The position numbers and the translations under genes were made by a program. Below are positions 33,601 through 45,992 of a DNA stretch of 64,000 nt, piece by piece. Numbering within the stretch: position 1 is the stretch's first letter; every line of letters starts with the position of its first letter. The stretch covers positions 186,001 to 250,000 of the forward strand of contig VZRN01001317.1 of the NCBI GenBank assembly GCA_013397935.1. The letters run 5' to 3'. Below the pieces are notes generated by a model. It was given only the letters and a program-made list of their open reading frames with translations. It did not search any database and had not been told where the DNA came from. Source of the DNA: Dasyornis broadbenti. Taxonomy: Eukaryota; Chordata; Aves; Passeriformes; Dasyornithidae.

Positions 33601-36600
33601 TTAAAGTTGTAGGGTTTGGCCTCAGCATGGGAGGTGTTTAAACTTCCAAAAGAATGTTGGATGTGCAGGTTAATAAAATCCAGCTGCTTGTGGTGGCTGA
33701 GTGCAGTGGACAGCAAACATGTGGAGTTTGGTCTCATAGCAATTCCTATCCCTCAATGCCTTGGGATGCTCAGGCTGAAACTTTGGGGCTGCAGCCTTTC
33801 CTTTGTCATGGAAAATGTGACTTTTCCAGCTGTTTTTCCTTGCAGGACCGTAAGAGACAATACGAGCTCCTCAAGCTGGAGAGGGATTTCCAGAAACAGG
33901 CCAACGTCCTCCGGCGCAAAACAGAGGAGGTGAGGAGCCACCATCTCCTGAAAATTCCCAGTGGAAGTCTGCCAAGTGGGCTGGAGGATGGAACAGGATA
34001 TGCAGAAACCTCTTAAAGGAAGTTTAGAGGCTGGAAAGAAAAGATTTTTTTCTCTGTGGAGAAATCCCTACTTCTGCCTTGGGGCCTTTGAGGGCTCCCA
34101 GTTAAATTTGCTCCTTAAAGGAGTTCAGAGGCTGAAACGAAAAGCTTTTCTCTGTGTGGAGAAATCCACATTTGTCATTTAGCCTTTGAGGAATCTCAGT
34201 TGAATTTGCTCCTTTAGAGGCCAAATGACTCTGAGTCCCAGGTTCCTGTGGCAAATCCATGCAGATGCCCAAGGTAGGAAGTGGGAAATGAGTTTGGGTG
34301 GTGGATCTCCAAGGCTGCAGTTCAAAATCCTTTCAGGATGGCTTTGTAAAAGAAATGCATCTTCAGCCCCTCGTTCTGGATGTTTTCTTCTACCTTCAGG
34401 CCTAGAAGCAGCTTCTCCTTAAAGGAGGAATGGCAGCAAAGGAAATAAATCAGTGACAGGAGACCTTGAGTTAAACCAGAACAACTTGAGATTTATTAAC
34501 CTTGTGCTGTCACTGTCCCAGTGTTTGCCCTGGCTTGGGAATCCCTGGTGTTTCCAGCTGTGGCAGATGATCTGCAGTCCCTGTTCAGCTCCTCGTGGAA
34601 TCTCTTCCAGGCAGCAGCTGCCAACAAACGCCTCAAGGACGCCCTGCAGAAGCAGAAGGAGGCAGCAGACAAACGGAAGGAGACCCAGAATCGGGGCATG
34701 GAAGGAATCGCTGCACGAGTCAAAGTGGGTGACAGCACTTCTGCATCCCAGCACTGGGCAAACTGGGATTCGGGGTGGGTGCTGCTGGCCTTGGTGGCTG
34801 GAGCACAGCAGGAGAATGGGGAATTGCACTGGGATTGTTCAGTTTCTCCGAAATGCCTTCATGGATAAGGATTCAGTCCTGGAGTTGAGCTCAACCACTG
34901 GATTTTGGGGCCTGTTTTTCCAGAGCTGGCTTGCAAATGAAGTCGAGGTTCTTGTCAGCACTGAGGAGGCTCGAAGACACCTGGCAGACCTGCTGGAGGA
35001 CAGGAAAATCCTGGCAAAGGAGCTCCATCAGCTGAAAGAGAAGAAAGAGGCTGGAGAAAATCCCCCTCCAAAGCTCCGGGTAAGAGGGAAATTCCCTTTC
35101 CCCACCTTCCACCTCTGGCTGTTCGGCAATACTGGATTCATTATTCTCATCCCTACTTGACCTGTTCCCTCAGAAAGTGGGGATGGATCCCATCCTTGGC
35201 TACCTTTCTTGGAGAAAGCATTAATGTTCTTGTCCTCTGACATGTCAGGAAAAAGAGGTGCCTAAGTTACTTACTGGAATTTGGGAAAGCTTCCCTGAAA
35301 GGGCAGTCAGGCTTTAGAGCAGGCTGTCCAGGGAAGTGGTGTAATCATCATCCCTGGAAGTGTCCTAAAAACACGTGGATGTGGCACCTGGGGACAGGGG
35401 TGTCATTGTTGGGAGAATGGTTGGACTCGGTGCTCTTGGAGAGCTTTTCCAGCCTCAGGGATTCTGAGGGATGTGAGTGGGTCACAGCCTTTAGCAAAGG
35501 AACAATGGATTTGAAGCTGTGGAGAGATCCCTGGAGGCTTTCCCAGCTGGAATGTCTGTAACTGTGGGATTTCCTCCCCTGTTCCTGCCTTGTATCCGTG
35601 CTGTAATTCCACAGAGACGCACGTACAGCCTGACCGACCTGCAGGCTCCCGACACGGATCTCTCCATATCCAAGCAGATTGAAAGCCTGGAAACTGAGAT
35701 GGAGCTCAGGTAAGGCACTGCTACAAAGCTCATCCACACAGCCTTGCCTCTGCCTTTTCCCTCATTTCCATCCCAAATCTCTGGGAGTGGAAGAGGATGT
35801 AAAACACACACACTGACGCTGGAAATGATGAGGGAAAAGTATGGGTTTCCCTGGCTGGAATTTTTCCAAGAGGTGGGGAAAATACTCGTTCACTAAGACT
35901 GGGTTTTTCTGAGCTGTTTATGAGCATGTCTGGGGGCAAAACCTCTACTTTAATTTGGGAATGTGGAGTAGAGGCAAAACTCCCCAGTGGAGCAATGCAG
36001 GCTCAGGTACTCAACTGAGCAGCAAAGATCGTAAACTATTTTACTTAATATTCTGGGAACAGCAACATTATGCCAGACACCAGCCCTAGTTTTCTCCTGT
36101 GTTGTAACCCCAAATCCATGGATTCTTCCCTAGGAGTGCCCAGATAGCAGATCTGCAGCAGAAACTCCTGGATGCAGACAATGGAGATCGGGCCAAGCAG
36201 CGCTGGGACACCATTGCCACCATCCTGGAGGCCAAATGTGCTCTGAAATATCTCCTGGGAGAGGTAAATCCTGGATTTTCTTCTTTTATCCCTAAAATCA
36301 ATGGTTCTAAGTCTGCTTAGCCACAACTGAAATGAAATGACCAAAGGAATTGGAGTGGAGCCCTCTTATAGTGGATGAGGTTTTTTTTTTCCCCTCACAA
36401 GTTTGGATTAAAATGTTCTGTACTGGGGAGTGAAATCTGAAAAACAGGGAAGAGGGAACTGGAATAGATGAAGGTCTGGAGATATCAGCTAAAGGCTTGC
36501 ATGGGAATGGGAAAAGACAAATTTCAGAAGTAGAAGAGGAAGTACCTAGAACACTTCCTGAACAAGCAGGGAAACAAGGGCAGTGCTGGCTGAGGTCAGG

Positions 36601-39600
36601 GGAAACAGGAATGGGTGTTGAGATGAGAAAAACTTGGATAAGACTGGTGTTAGGGGAGAGTAGGAATTGGGGTATTGTGGGATCAGGGAAAGAGCAGCTG
36701 AAGGGCAGAATTACCTGTTGCTCTCTGATGCTTGGAAAGAAAAGGAAAAGCATGAAAAGGAAAATACTCCAAGTGCTGCAGGAAGGGAGGTGAGTTCAGA
36801 ACTGTGAACAAGACTCTGCTCCCTGGTTTGCACTTCCAAAGTGTCTGGCTCTGAATCCCCTCTGGTCTCCTTGGTGCTGAGGGCTGGTGCAGTTCCTGGG
36901 TTATAAGTTATAGGGATGCTTCACCTCCAGACTGCAGCCCGTGTCCCAGCAGGGAATCCCTGTCCCAGCAGGGAATCCCTGTCCCAAGCCATCCCTTGCT
37001 CTTGTTTTCCAGCTGGTCTCCTCCAAAGTGCAGGAGAGCAAACTGCAGAGCAGCCTCTTGCAGAGCCAGGCCAGCTGCTCAGATGTGCAGAAGATGCTGA
37101 TGGAAGAGAGAAACCACGTAGCAGAGCTGGAGGCAGAGTTCCAAAATCAGATTTTGGTGCAGGAGCAGCAACACCAGGAAAAGGTGAATCAGAGCTCATG
37201 GAAATCTTGGAGTTTGGGACTGATCTCTAGGTCTGCTCAGAGAAAAAGGCAAAGGGAATGTGTTGAAATGAAGCTGGTGCTGAATATCAACTCAAATCTT
37301 GCTGGATTTTTGCAGATGGCTCCTTAAAAGCCAAAGAAATCCCTGTGTTTATCCTGTGCCAATTGCTTTATTCAGTAACTTTCCTCCTGCTTTAAGTGAG
37401 GATGTTACACCTGAGCACAAGATCACTTTTCAAGCAGATCAGGGTGGAATTGTGCTGGTGCTGGGAGTGGCAGGAAATCTCCCTGAACTTTGTTACCAAG
37501 TGCTCCTTTCAGGGATTCACCCCTGTTTATTCCAACTTGCTTTTAGGTTCTGTACCTGCTCAGCCAATTCCAGCAGAAAGAAGCAGCAGAGAAGAGATTG
37601 GAAGATTCCCTGAATGAGCAGGAGAAACAGCTGCAGGAGCGACTCCGGTTCCAGGTGCAGTGTCTGGATATGGCTGGGGGAGGGTGGGATCCTTTGGGAT
37701 ACCTGGAATAGAAGAAGGATTGAGTGTTCCCTTTGCCTGCATGGGGTGGTTGCTGTGCAGACTGCAGTAACCCTGGGGGATTTTTACTTACCTCCAATGA
37801 AATACATTTCCTTTTGTCCTGCAAACAGGAGGAAGAGCTGGAAAAAATGAGGGAGATGTGTGAGAAGAACCAGGAACTCCTCCGGGAAAATGACACTCTG
37901 AAACAGGTAGAGCCTTGCACAGACACCAGAGCCTCGTGGCAGTTGGGTTTAGTGGATTTTGCAGAGCTGATTCTTGTTCCTTTTGACAGAAACTGCTGCT
38001 CCTCCAAGTTGCCAGTGGCCAGAAGCTCCGCCACATCCAAAGGCCACCTGAGTCTCCAGACTCTTCTTTTGATTATGTTCCACCCAAAGTAAGAGGCTGC
38101 ACACTTTGTATTGCACCTGAATTCTTTGCCGAAGTTAATCTTGGCTATTGATAATTTGGTTTTTTCCTTTCTTCCAAGTTACGTTCACCAGGCACTTCTG
38201 CTCATTGAAGTTCTGCCCATTGAAGTGGCCCCTTCAGTCCTTCCCAGAAGACTCAAATACCTTGCCTTAGTTTTTTTATTTAAAAAAAAAAGGCAAAGAA
38301 ACCCCAAAGCTGTTTCCTCATTGTAGTTCTGACTCTGTATCCTCCCTCACAATCCAGGTGTTTTTCTGTAGCATTCCCAGTCTTTAAATTAGGGAGCAAG
38401 GCACGTGTGTCACAGCAAACTTTGCTGCTTCGTGTAGAGCCAAATCTTAGTGCTGGGAGGAAGAAATGATTTAAAACTCTTTGGACAAGAGTGTGACTCT
38501 TGTTTCTTGTCGTGTGATGTGACAACAACTCCGACTTCCAAGGATTTGTCGTCGAGAGTTTAAATTGACTGAATTTTCAACCCTGCCAACTGGATTTTTT
38601 TTTTTTTTTTTCCCCCTCCCTCACCCCACAACATTCTTCGCTGTGAGGGACTCTGAAAACCTTAATCAAACTTTATTAAAATGTAACTCTGTGTGATATT
38701 TGGTGGCCTAACGCCCCATGCTCCTGTGTTGCAGCCCAAGAGCCGCCGGCAGACAACGGCCAAGCCCCGGGCACCCAGCCCCGAGGTGGATGTGGAGGAC
38801 CTGCTCTCTGACTCTGGGGAACTGGAGGATTCCGACTGGCTTCCTGGGAAAGCAGGCAGAGGATCAAGGAAAAACCTCATGGGGGTAAGATCCAGCTGCC
38901 CTTGATCCAGTGTCTGTTAGGGAGTCACTTGCTGTGTCCAAGGCTTGGGTATGGAGCGGTGAGATGTTGTGTCTCCACTGTTCAGAGTGGCAGCAATGGG
39001 TCATTTAGGTGCCTTGGGATATTTGTGACCTTCCACAGACACAGCAAAGGTTGTCTGCAGTCAACAACACCTTCCTGGACAGTTTTTCCCTGTCCAGGTC
39101 ACCTTCTGCCATGAGATGCGTGTCCTGTCCTGCTGCCTGTGCCTAAGCTGGCTCTGCTTCAGGAGCAGCCCCAGCAGCAGCCAGATCCCTCCAGGGAGTC
39201 TGTTTGAGGGAATAGAAACCGAACAAACAGAAGGGATGGCCTGTCATGGATGCCTCTTCCCTCTGGGAATCTGCAGCTTCCAGTCCTGACAGAGCCACAG
39301 CTTCCATCTGTGTCAGTCTGGGGCTTCACCCCCTGGCTCAGAAAATTCCTGAGGCCTTTGGGATGGGGACTCATCTTCCCTCTTCGTGTGGAAGTGTGGC
39401 ACAGAAACTGGGATCCTTTGTGATCCCCTGAAATCAGGCACTGAGTAACTAAAGGTGCTTATCCAGTAGATCCTGAAGATGGATCTGTAGGTAGAAGGAT
39501 TTTATTCTGGGTATTAGGAAGGAGATTATTCTGCGGTGCAGAACTGGCAGCAAAAAACTTCTGGGGCAGCTTGAGGGTGTCTCTGTCCTTGAGATGTCAC

Positions 39601-41253
39601 AGGTGGCAGGATCAGGAGCATCCTGGCCATTGGATTCCCCTTCCCTCTGCAGTGCTCGTGCAAGGGCCGCTGTGGGAACAGGCAGTGTGGCTGCAGGAGG
39701 CAGAAGTTGGGATGCACCGACGGCTGCAGCTGCGCTGTGGCCACCTGCAGGAACAGGGACCGGGGCCTGGTGAGTGCTGCTGGCTCTGGGGTGCTGGGGG
39801 TGCTGCAGGGCCTGGATTTGGGCTGGAGCAGAGCTGGATGAAGGGATAATTCCCACACAGGCACAGTTTGTCCAGGCAGAGCACATGCACTTTGCTGAAA
39901 CTGTCTATGTCAGTAATTTGGTGCTTCTCTGGTAACTGAGGACAATTTTCCACTGCAGGACCAGGCTCTGACACTGAGCAGAGACATTTGGAGATTCACA
40001 GCAGAGATTTTCCTGCTCCCACTTCTCAGCCACACATCTTGAGGACCAATAATTTCGATTTTTCTTTTGGACTCAGTAAATTAAAATTATGTCTTTGGCT
40101 TCAGACAACACAAAAGCTTGGCTCATTCCCGGATTCATTTTTAAGAATGGAAGGGATGGTGTGGGTAGGTGGTTGTAGCAGCAGGAAAGTCCATAAGAAA
40201 CCGATGTTCGTTGAGGAAGATGTTCCTCATGTGATTTCTGCTCTTGGATCTCAGAGATGTGGAGCAGGGACATCCCATAGTGCTTTAATTATTGCCTATT
40301 TTATGGAGTCATAGCCTGAGCTGCAGCATCCTGTACTGTGGAATGTTTCCCACCTGGAGAGCAGGGGGCTGTGGTGGGAAGGGAAGGGATGGATGTCCTA
40401 CAAGAGCTTCACCCTCTGCTGCCCTTCAGGAAACCACAACATGTGAGGAGCACAACAGGGACTCAGAAGGGTCCTTGAAGCTGGAAGACCCCACGGAGGT
40501 GAGAGCAGGAGAGAGCTTCTTCCAGCCCCTGTGTGTCACTCCAACCACAAAGGTATTCCAAGGGATCAGGGTCAGCAGAGCTGCTGAATGAGGGATCTTG
40601 GAGGGAAATCATCCCAGAGGAGAAGCTGCTGCTGGAAAACTCTGCACAGCTCCAGGCAGCTTGTGTGGAAGTTTTGAGTTTGTTGAATCCTTAATTTTCC
40701 ACACCAAAATGATGCCACAGGTTTGCCATGTTTTCCTGCAGCACCTTCAGCAAGTAGAGAGGGGAAGTGAGGAGCTTGCAGGATCAAATCACATCTGTCC
40801 ATCTGCAAAGTGACCTTGAGCTGCTGTGTTCTCTGACTTGGCACACCTTGTTTTGCCTCAGCTAAACAAATTCCCTTATCCCATGGGAACCCACTATTCC
40901 AGCTGTTGTCTCTTCCTGCTGAATCTTGATATTTTGTCCAAAAAGTCATCTTTTTCTTGACTTGAGTAAAAAAATGAAACAACTCTTGAGGCTGGCCTGG
41001 CACTTTGTGTTCTGCTGCCTCTGGCTGGTCACTCCAGCAGTGACTATAACTCCTGGCTTTCCCACAGGTCCTGCAGGACATCACAGAGCAGGAGGTTCTC
41101 CTGAAGATTCCCAGCACTGCTGCCTCCCTGCTCGGGAGGGATGAGGAGTCCCAGGAGAACCAGAACCCCTTTGGGAAGAAGAAGAAGAGGATGCTGAGCA
41201 GCAGCATCAGCTTCTTCTCAGGCTGCACGCCCATCAAGGAGGAGTTTAACTGA
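24667..41253 (+). CDS. KIF4A: Chromosome-associated kinesin KIF4A, complete
   Basis: Kinesin-4 motor that binds chromosomes, moves PRC1-marked antiparallel microtubules and limits their growth at the central spindle. Thirty coding exons: 24667-24789, 24867-24981, 25603-25793, 26040-26129, 26697-26863, 27042-27136, 27318-27437, 28464-28639, 29142-29203, 29825-29960, 30453-30511, 30689-30794, 31422-31487, 31771-31956, 32324-32427, 32660-32804, 33256-33366, 33846-33929, 34611-34724, 34924-35079, 35615-35709, 36134-36263, 37013-37183, 37547-37654, 37829-37906, 37990-38088, 38735-38884, 39653-39769, 40430-40552, 41068-41253. They give 1220 residues; human has 1232. P-loop GQTGSGKT 89-96, switch I NSQSSRSH 207-214, switch II LVDLAGSER 239-247, coiled coil about 350-1000, nine-cysteine Fe-S region 1080-1111, and C-terminal SFFSGCTPIKEEFN, which contains a PP2A-B56-like motif. 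Confidence 0.96.
25095..25275 (-). mobile_element. CR1 LINE 3' fragment
   Basis: Reverse-orientation CR1: atggtttgggttggaaggga, ctccaagccccatccaacct, ggccttggacacttccaggg and cagctgctctgggcagcctg. It is followed by a (TC)n microsatellite at 25276-25298. In a KIF4A intron. Confidence 0.87.
29585..29720 (+). mobile_element. CR1 LINE 3' fragment
   Basis: gtggaagtgtccaaggccag, aaagtgtccctgcccatggc and ttcctacccaaaccattctg appear in order. In a KIF4A intron. Confidence 0.83.
34012..34211. repeat. Tandem duplication of about 100 bp in a KIF4A intron
   Basis: Two adjacent units (34012-34113 and 34114-34211), each starting cttaaagga and ending aatttgctc, share ctctgtgtggagaaatcc-like and gcctttgaggg-like segments. 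A third partial start (ctttagagg) follows. Confidence 0.8.
35290..35480 (+). mobile_element. Diverged CR1 fragment
   Basis: gagcaggctgtccagggaag, catccctggaagtgtcctaa, aatggttggactcggtgctc and ttttccagcctcagggattc match a different CR1 subfamily 3' end. In a KIF4A intron. Confidence 0.6.
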
Positions 41254-41800
41254 CCTGGAGCTTTCCCATCCCCTTAGGCCACATTCCTGGTGACTTTTGA
41301 GGGAGTTGGACTCCGTTGCTGGAGCAGCAGCTCCTGCTGTCAGCAAAGGAGTCAAACCCTGCTTTGGTTGTGTCTCTGTAAATATTTGTGTGTTGGGGCC
41401 AGGGGAAGGGTCAGAATCTTTCCTATGGAATTCCCGGAGTGAATGGAGGTGATTTTCCAGGTGGTTGTTCCCAGCTCCCTCCCTCCTCCCGAGCTGTGAA
41501 CGCTGGGTACGTTTTCACCTGTAATCTTGAAAGAACTTTATCTTTGCACTGGAGCTCTGCTCCTGCCTCTTCCCATGGAGTCTGAAGAAAATTTTCCAGC
41601 TGTCCTGGGAGAGCCGTGGAGTGAGGAGGCCCTGGCTGATGTCTTAAACCAGTAGCTCTGAACTGGTCAGGCCTTCTGACCCCTTTGGCTGCTGCCGTGT
41701 CTTTATTCAGTGATTTTAGAAACTTGACGTATGTGAATAATGTAGGAATTTTAACTCTGGTTTTTAGTTTTAATAAAGGAATTACTAAAAAAACCTGGTT
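41254..41800 (+). other. KIF4A: KIF4A 3' UTR
   Basis: Non-coding sequence after the TGA, ending just past the AATAAA at 41772-41777. Confidence 0.75.
41772..41777 (+). terminator. KIF4A: KIF4A poly(A) signal AATAAA
   Basis: Canonical hexamer 519 bases after the stop, followed by GT-containing sequence. Confidence 0.75.
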
Positions 41801-42839
41801 TGAGTTGGAATTATTGTGTACAACAACCCTCATCCCCCTGGGCTCTCTGCATTTAAAGCTGGTCTCAAACCCAGTCCAGGAGCTGCTGCCACTGGGACCT
41901 GCTCAGGTTTTTCTGTCCAGGCACCCCAAACAAGGTCCTGCTGCTTTTCCTTGCCCTCAGCCCTATGTTTGGAGTCTCAGCAGGAAAAAAGAGTGATAAA
42001 TGTAATTTTTTAAAGTTTATTTCTCTTCTACAGGCAATAGTGGTGACCCAATTCTTCCCTGGGATTTACACAGGGATATGGGATTTGGGCTGTAGGTTCC
42101 CTGAGCTGAGAAGCCTCTTTATTTACTTGTTGGATGAGGGCTCTGCCAACTTTGGAAATCCCAGGATCATTTGGGTTGGAAGGGGCCTTAAGGATCATCC
42201 ACTTCCACCAGCCCAGGTTGCTCCAAGCCCCATCCATCCACCCTGGCCTTGGACACTTCCAGGGATCCGGGGGCAGCCACAGCTTCTCTGGGGACCCTGT
42301 GCCGAGGCCTCCCCACCCTCACAGGGAAGAATTCCTTCTCCTTCCTTATCCCGCCTAACCCTGGACTTCCCTCCTCTCTGCTTTCTAAGCAGATAAAGTC
42401 CTTGAGAGCTGTGGGATGTTTTGTTTCCAAGTGATTTAAACAAGTTTGAAGTGCTGAGGGCTTATGCTATCCCACAGCCCATCCCATTCCATCCCAAATC
42501 CCATATCCCATCCCACAGCCCAGCCTTTAGGCTCAAGCCTGAGGCAGGAGTTCTGTACAGAAGAACAGACACAGCACAAAGAGCCCAAATCTGTGCTTGG
42601 GGCCAAGGGCCGGGGGTTTGAAGGGAACTTGTCCTGCAGGATGAGGGAGCATCCCCTGGGAGCAGGGAGGGGGCAGCAGGGGCTGCCCAGGGTCATTCCG
42701 AGGGCAGCTGGAACAGGAGTTCCAGGGACCTGGAGCAGAGCCAAGGAATACCCAGAGCGGGAAGGGACCCACCAGGATCAGGGATCCAGCCCCTGGCTCT
42801 GCACAGGACACCCCAAGGATCCCACCCTGTGCCTGGGAA
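41801..42839. other. Intergenic region after KIF4A
   Basis: Ordinary unique sequence with one CR1 copy (42160-42370) and a short catcccattccatcccaaatc repeat around 42480-42520. I see no gene in it. Confidence 0.6.
42160..42370 (-). mobile_element. CR1 LINE 3' fragment
   Basis: Reverse CR1: catttgggttggaaggggcc, gttgctccaagccccatcca, ggccttggacacttccaggg and cacagggaagaattccttct. Confidence 0.87.
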
Positions 42840-45830
42840 AATACTTTATACATTAAATAATAAATTACATCAGTCTGTACAATATTTTATAATTTTATCC
42901 TATTTATATTGTTTTAATTTCCTCATGTTATTATAATAATTTTATATTGATTATCACCTATATATTGATGCACATTTATACCTGCCAGCAGTAGGCAGTA
43001 ACGTAATTGTGTGTGGAAATATATTTGTATATATTCTTATTTTTAAATTGTGGATGTGAGAGAGAGCATCCAATAGTTTTTCATATATATATTTTTATAT
43101 TTATATATACTTATACAAATAGGAATATTTATTTATATATAAATGTATATTTGAATAGTATCTATATGAAATAATTGTTTATGTGTATTTATAATCACTG
43201 TATATTCTTTACATATATATAAAAATATATTTATAGATCTAGACATCTAAATATATTTAATATATATTAACTGTAATATTTACTATTACTTTAATATTTT
43301 ATCAATCTATTTAAATAATAAAATATTTTAATATATTTCATATTTATTTTTATATTTTATACATAAATAAAAACCCCAATATGTACCTGGGATATATATA
43401 TTAAAAAATAAATATATTATATATTAGATATATATATAAATATCTCTCTCTCTTTCTGAGATATTTATATATAACAGGTNNNNNNNNNNNNNNNNNNNNN
43501 NNNNNNNNNNNNNNNNNNNNNNNNNNNNNNNNNNNNNNNNNNNNNNNNNNNNNNNNNNNNNNNNNNNNNNNNNNNNNNNNNNNNNNNNNNNNNNNNNNNN
43601 NNNNNNNNNNNNNNNNNNNNNNNNNNNNNNNNNNNNNNNNNNNNNNNNNNNNNNNNNNNNNNNNNNNNNNNNNNNNNNNNNNNNNNNNNNNNNNNNNNNN
43701 NNNNNNNNNNNNNNNNNNNNNNNNNNNNNNNNNNNNNNNNNNNNNNNNNNNNNNNNNNNNNNNNNNNNNNNNNNNNNNNNNNNNNNNNNNNNNNNNNNNN
43801 NNTATGATATAACATAAAAATACTGTCTAGATATATAATTATGTATAATATATATTTCTATAATATAAATATAGCATTATATAATATGTATGTAGTACAT
43901 ATTAAGTATTGCATATATACAGCACTAGATATTATGTATACATATAAAAGAAATATAAATATATTTTTATATAAATTATATATTTTATATATAAGAATAT
44001 ACATATAGAATACATATTGTTTATATAAATATTATATGTTTGTGTAAAATATAGATGTAAAAAGTACATGTAGATGGAGGTGTAGCTACAGATGTGTGTA
44101 TAAAAGGCAACTGTCCGTCATGATACATGTGAGAACTGTGTATTATAAATGTGCTTTGTGCCTGTATTGTTTATTATACAATATGCAGTATAAAATATAA
44201 CGCAATAGACGGTATCTATCATAGAAAACACAGACATTTATATCTGCTGTTCTCTAGAGGCTCTGCACAAGGAGGGGCGTGAGCCCGAGCAGAGTGCAAA
44301 CACCCGGCTGTGCAGAAAGCAGACTGGGAGGGCTGGTTTCACACGGAACACGGACAACACGTAATTTATACAGGATGTCCTCACCCAGGGGCAATCCCAC
44401 ACCCACAGCAGGTACAGAACGGTGTCTGAGGGAATAATCAACAGAAGGGCCAATAACTGACAGGGCAGCTCCAGTCTCTGCTGTGCGCTGCTGCTCTTTT
44501 AGTTCTGGGGACAAATCAGCGTCGGAGGGGTGCATTTATGGACGGCATGTTTATACGGAGATACAAAGTATTTTAAATGTGGAACATGGAAGGGTATCAT
44601 ATAGTTATATAAATATGTGTATGAACAGTGTCTGTGAGAGTGTGGATGTGGTTAATTAAAAAAATCATTACATGTTACATGTGGGCAAATGGTCAGAGCT
44701 GCAATTAAACACTGGTGTGGGAGGGGTCTGAGGCTGTGAACACGTGGACCTACAGACACGGGGAAATCATGAATAGAGGTGTGTGTAATACAAGTGGAAA
44801 TAAATTATATTTAAAAGATGTTTATATTTCTATATCTATAGATATGGAAAAGTGATTATACGTTATATATTTCTACATATTAATTTTTTATATATTTATA
44901 TATTCTATATTAATATAATTATATAGTACTATATAAAATATGATTAAAATTATGTAGTACATAACTGTTTATTATATGATGTATACATAAAATGTATAAC
45001 AATTATTTAATGTATATGAAGTGGTTTTGTGCATGATTAACTACTGTATATTCTCAATGTATTTACACTGTATTCTATTTACGTATTTGTGTTGCATATG
45101 ATATAGTTGTTATATATAAGCAAAATTTATTTATATATATTATATAAAAATATTTTATATGCTTTAGATTATATACTACATGATGATATAATTATATATT
45201 ATATAATGTATACATAATATATACCATATAAAAGATGTTATATTATATATATAGTGCTTCTGTGCATGCATAATTAACTACTGTGTATTCCCTACAGAAT
45301 TACACTATATTCTACATATTTTAGATATTTGTTTGTAGCTGATATAGATGTTATATATGACCTGCAAAAGGTATTTACATAATTATATAAAATAATTATA
45401 TGCTTTACACTATATAGCACATATAACTATGTATTTTATAATATATAAAATATAATTTACATATATATTGTTTCTGTTCATGCATAATTAACTACTGTGT
45501 ATTCTCTATATAAATACACTATATTCTATATATTTTATGTATATGTGCATGTAAATATGTATGTATATGTAAATATCATTATTAAAATAAATATGCATGT
45601 ACAGGTAAATATAGTGCCTGGGAAAAAAAGAAATGTTTGGGAGAGTTTTGAGTGTACAATGCAATTACATGTGGGTGTATAATATATATACAGATAGATA
45701 AAATAATACATGTATATATATGAAATATACATATATTAAAAAATATAAATGTATGTATATGTGTGTGTGTATATATTTATAAATTATATATTAAAAATAC
45801 ATAGAAAATACATAGAAGAACACCTGCCCC
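42840..45830. repeat. AT-rich low-complexity block with tandem repeats
   Basis: About 3 kb of very AT-rich sequence dominated by TATATA and ATAAATAT words, broken by the gap at 43480-43802 and by a compositionally normal island at about 44230-44800. Between about 44900 and 45545 a longer repeat is visible: the landmark ttaactactgt recurs at 45037, 45274 and 45488 (spacing 237 and 214), followed each time by an acactatattctatatatt-like stretch. No coding exon is seen. Confidence 0.85.
43480..43802. other. Assembly gap (323 N) inside the AT-rich block
   Basis: Run of Ns. The repeats on both sides are the likely reason for the failed assembly; true length is unknown. Confidence 0.97.
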
Positions 45831-45880
45831 CTCGCCCAGGTGCAGAAGACAGCAAGGCCAGGTTACAAACACTTCTCCAC

Positions 45881-45886
45881 TTTATT
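45881..45886 (-). terminator. TAF9B: TAF9B poly(A) signal (minus strand)
   Basis: TTTATT on plus (AATAAA on minus) 107 bases after the TAF9B stop, implying a very short 3' UTR that ends next to the AT-rich block. Confidence 0.7.
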
Positions 45887-45992
45887 TCCACGCTCCCGCA
45901 GCCCATCTCGGGCATTCCCGCCCATCCCCACCCTCTGGAGTCCGTGTGAATCCCGTGGGAAGGGTGAATCCCACGGGAAGGGCTCGCTGCCC

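Noticed and set aside
43465..43815. Minus-strand frame spanning the assembly gap
   Set aside because: Consists almost wholly of N; not sequence evidence.
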